From positions 1 through 27,328 of the forward strand of contig DASYRM010000059.1 of NCBI GenBank assembly GCA_036004405.1: a stretch of DNA of 27,328 nt. Direction: 5' to 3'. Source of the DNA: DASYRM01 sp036004405. GTDB taxonomy: Bacteria > Acidobacteriota > Vicinamibacteria > Vicinamibacterales > UBA2999. This document shows positions 25,513 through 27,328 of this stretch, piece after piece. The first letter of the stretch is position 1. Every line of letters begins with the position of its first letter. The notes beneath the pieces were generated by a model. It had not been told where the DNA came from. It did no database searches and saw only the letters and a list, made by a program, of their open reading frames with translations. The position numbers and the translations under genes were made by a program.

Positions 25513-26594
25513 CGCGTTCCTCCCGGGCCTACAGGGCCGATCGCCCGGAAGTAGGCGCGCACGTGGTCGCGGTAATCCGGAGGGATCACGTCGCGCGCGA
25601 GCGCCGCCTCCGCGTTGGCGCGCGCCGCCCGGTACGACGCGGCGGGCGCCGGTACCGCCGCATCGCCGCCGGTGGCCGCCAAGGCGTTCCCCGGCGCGGC
25701 TCCGCCGGCTCCGGGTCTCACGGCTTTCCCCGCGGCGCCGCCCCCGGCGCCGCCACGTCCCGTTCGACCGGTCGTGCCCGCCGATGCCGGCGCGGCGGCT
25801 GCCTGACGGCTCCCGCCAGGCGCGCTCGCGGAGGGTGCCGGTGTCGCCTCCGCCGGCCGCGGAGCGGCACGCGGCCCGAGCGGCGACGCGGCCGGCGCGA
25901 ACGCCTCTCGCGTCGCGTCGCCGCGGCCGTCGCTGCCGCCGTTTCGAGTTGGCGATTCTGCCGCGCGCGGTGTTGACCACGACCCCGTCGATTGCGATGG
26001 GGCAGTGGGCGAGACGCCGCGTGAGCCCCCGCGGGCGGGCGAGCCGGCGCTGGCGCCTGCTGGATCGCCGGCGGCCGATTGCATGGGCACCGCCGCAGGT
26101 CCTCCGGCGCGGTCGCTCGAGGCGAGCCATGCCATGCTGGCCACCGCCACCGCGATCGTCAGCGCCGGCAATCGACCGATCGCGAGCGGGAAGAGCGCGG
26201 TCATCCGGACCGGCGCCAGACGCGCGGCGGCGTCGCGCGCGACCAGCGCGGCGATCGGCCCGCCCGTCGGTTGAAGCTGCAGGGCGGCGGCGACGCGGTC
26301 CCGCAGGCCGAGCCGCGCATCGAGGAGTCGAGCGACCGCTGCCTGCGACGGCGTGCGGGCGGCGGCCCACGCCGTGGCCGCGGCCGCGCCAAGCACGCCC
26401 AGCGCTCCAGAGGTCCAGGCGGGAGCCCAGCCGGCGAGCGCAAGGGTCGCGCCGATGGTCACGCCGGCGGGCGCCGCGATGGCAGCGAGCCGGAGCATGG
26501 AGACGGTGCGCATGCGGCGCCGCGCGGCGCCCACCGCTCGCAGGACGTCAGCGGTCGCGTCAAGGGGGGATGCGATGGTCGATTGCACCGACAT
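25509..26594 (-). CDS. Membrane-anchored low-complexity protein of the MoxR operon, unknown function
   Basis: 361 residues. Two hydrophobic segments (about 34-78 and 137-156) suggest membrane insertion. They are followed by ~150 residues (about 160-315) of Ala, Gly, Pro, Ser and Thr low complexity, a disordered spacer. The C-terminal 45 residues are more complex, with AARANAEAALARDVIPPDYR and DHVRAYFRAIG. Such short conserved C-termini ahead of MoxR genes are a pattern I recall in MoxR-operon proteins, but I do not recognise a named family. The ATG at 26594 is 2 bases after the TGA of the upstream gene, and its TGA overlaps the MoxR start. Its composition is the most biased in the operon. Function unknown. 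Confidence 0.8.
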   Translation of the reverse strand: MSVQSTIASPLDATADVLRAVGAARRRMRTVSMLRLAAIAAPAGVTIGATLALAGWAPAWTSGALGVLGAAAATAWAAARTPSQAAVARLLDARLGLRDRVAAALQLQPTGGPIAALVARDAAARLAPVRMTALFPLAIGRLPALTIAVAVASMAWLASSDRAGGPAAVPMQSAAGDPAGASAGSPARGGSRGVSPTAPSQSTGSWSTPRAAESPTRNGGSDGRGDATREAFAPAASPLGPRAAPRPAEATPAPSASAPGGSRQAAAAPASAGTTGRTGRGGAGGGAAGKAVRPGAGGAAPGNALAATGGDAAVPAPAASYRAARANAEAALARDVIPPDYRDHVRAYFRAIGPVGPGGTR

Positions 26595-26596
26595 CG

Positions 26597-27253
26597 TCAC
26601 GCCTGCTCCGAGAGGTACCAGAAACGCCGGTCCGCGCCGCTGACGAGCGCCACTCCGATGGCCGCGCCGAGCGCCGCCAGCACGGCGGCTCCCGCGAGCC
26701 CCGGCGGCACGGCGATCATCACCGCAAACGTCGCTCCCGTGGCGGCGGTCCAGGCCAGAAAGGGGTTGGCGACGACCAGCATACACGTCGCGGTCACGGC
26801 GGCCGCGCACAGGCTCAAGGCGTAGAGCGGCAGCTGCGTGCGCCACAGCTCCATCAGCGGCATCGCAGAAATCTGCTGCGCGAGCACGGCGAACGGCAGC
26901 CCCACCGCCGCCGTGGCGAGCAGCAGCACCGCCAGCGCCGCCACGCTTGCCGCGACGACCGACGAGGGCAGGACCGCGCCCAGCGCCGCCAGCTGCGCGA
27001 CCTCGTCGCGTCGCCACGCCGCGCCCGAGCGTGCCGCCACCCACGGCAGCGCCAGGCCGAGAAAGATCCACTGCGTGGTGGCGAACTGTTCGAGCACGGG
27101 GCGCGCGCCGACGAGCGGCAGGCCGTCGCCCCACACCAGCACGTAGAGGGAGAGGAAGGCGATCTGCACGCCCATTGCCATCCACACCGCCGGCGTGCGA
27201 GCGGCGCCGAGCAGCGCGCGCCAGACGAGCGTGGTCAGATGGCGCTCAGTCAC
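26597..27253 (-). CDS. Polytopic membrane protein, first complete gene of the MoxR operon
   Basis: 218 residues with about six hydrophobic segments: VWMAMGVQIAFLSLYVLV, WIFLGLALPWVAA, SSVVAASVAALAVLLLATAAV, LPLYALSLCAAAVTATCMLV, WTAATGATFAVMIAVP and LAGAAVLAALGAAIGVALV. This looks like a small permease-like membrane component, resembling ABC-2-type permeases in gross shape, but no motif was recognised. The start is the GTG at 27253, with GGGGAGG 5 bases upstream; a longer in-frame reading to 27292 would have no such site. It overlaps the partial upstream gene by 8 bases and is followed after 2 bases by the next gene. Confidence 0.8.
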   Translation of the reverse strand: MTERHLTTLVWRALLGAARTPAVWMAMGVQIAFLSLYVLVWGDGLPLVGARPVLEQFATTQWIFLGLALPWVAARSGAAWRRDEVAQLAALGAVLPSSVVAASVAALAVLLLATAAVGLPFAVLAQQISAMPLMELWRTQLPLYALSLCAAAVTATCMLVVANPFLAWTAATGATFAVMIAVPPGLAGAAVLAALGAAIGVALVSGADRRFWYLSEQA

Positions 27254-27326
27254 CGGCGCCTCCCCGTGTGGGCGCGCCGCGATACGCCGCAATCGTCGTC
27301 TCGCCGTGCATCACCACGGGCCGCTG
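27246..27326 (-). CDS. C-terminal end of an unidentified protein (partial)
   Basis: The last 26 codons of a gene whose start lies beyond the right edge. The reading ends in TGA at 27248-27246 and overlaps the GTG start of the next gene by 8 bases, in keeping with the tight packing of this operon. The residues read QRPVVMHGETTIAAY then RGAPTRGGAGD. Third-position GC is higher here than in the other open frame (ending at 27250), which supports this choice. The protein family cannot be named from so short a tail. Confidence 0.5.
   Translation of the reverse strand, partial: QRPVVMHGETTIAAYRGAPTRGGAGD
27259..27265 (-). promoter_or_regulatory. Shine-Dalgarno GGGGAGG fixing the GTG start at 27253
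   Basis: On the minus strand GGGGAGG lies 5 bases before GTG 27253. It is one of the strongest ribosome-binding sites in the window and lies within the 3' end of the upstream partial gene. Confidence 0.75.
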
Positions 27327-27328
27327 GG

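Noticed and set aside
24511..26370. A longer MoxR protein with a 280-residue N-terminal extension
   Set aside because: The extension is a shadow of the low-complexity gene. The ATGA overlap at 25512 and the standard MoxR length fix the start.

Overview
The window is strongly GC-rich and codon-biased. It opens with the 3' end of a 23S rRNA gene and a complete 5S rRNA gene; the rest is a dense chromosomal stretch of about 18 protein genes. No mobile element, CRISPR array or tRNA was seen. The rRNA, the exosortase/PEP-CTERM substrate, the MoxR/DUF58/VWA operon and the ebo-type genes suggest a free-living diderm, plausibly Acidobacteriota (Vicinamibacteria-like). That placement is inference.

Layout. 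1-730: 23S end, spacer, 5S, intrinsic terminator. 784-1602 (-): secreted or outer-membrane beta-rich protein. 1984-3843 (+): large secreted protein with a duplicated beta-sandwich domain and an Ig-like domain. 3859-4719 (-): 2-oxoglutarate/Fe(II) oxygenase. 5007-6698 (+): secreted protein with a thrombospondin type-3 calcium-binding segment. 6943-7518 (+): PEP-CTERM protein. 7620-9203 (-): STN-domain protein followed by a YdjY-domain protein.

9330-16804 holds four members of the ebo gene family in two separated pieces: eboC (UbiA-like) and eboF (phosphodiesterase-like), then eboB (TatD-like) and eboA. Inserted between them is a tightly overlapped operon of an O-methyltransferase, a sensor kinase and an NtrC-type response regulator. 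eboD and eboE are not in the window. Next come a polytopic membrane protein of unknown function and a second STN-domain paralogue.

18729-27326 (-) is one compact, translationally coupled operon, read right to left: unknown partial gene, membrane protein, membrane-anchored low-complexity protein, MoxR AAA+ ATPase, DUF58 protein, a 1402-residue protein with three VWA-like domains, and a DedA/VTT membrane protein.

Most notable: the split ebo locus with an embedded two-component system; a response regulator whose sigma-54 ATPase domain has lost GAFTGA, Walker B and the arginine finger/sensor residues; and matching sigma-54-like promoters, sharing the 9-mer CATTTTGCA, ahead of the thrombospondin-repeat and PEP-CTERM genes.
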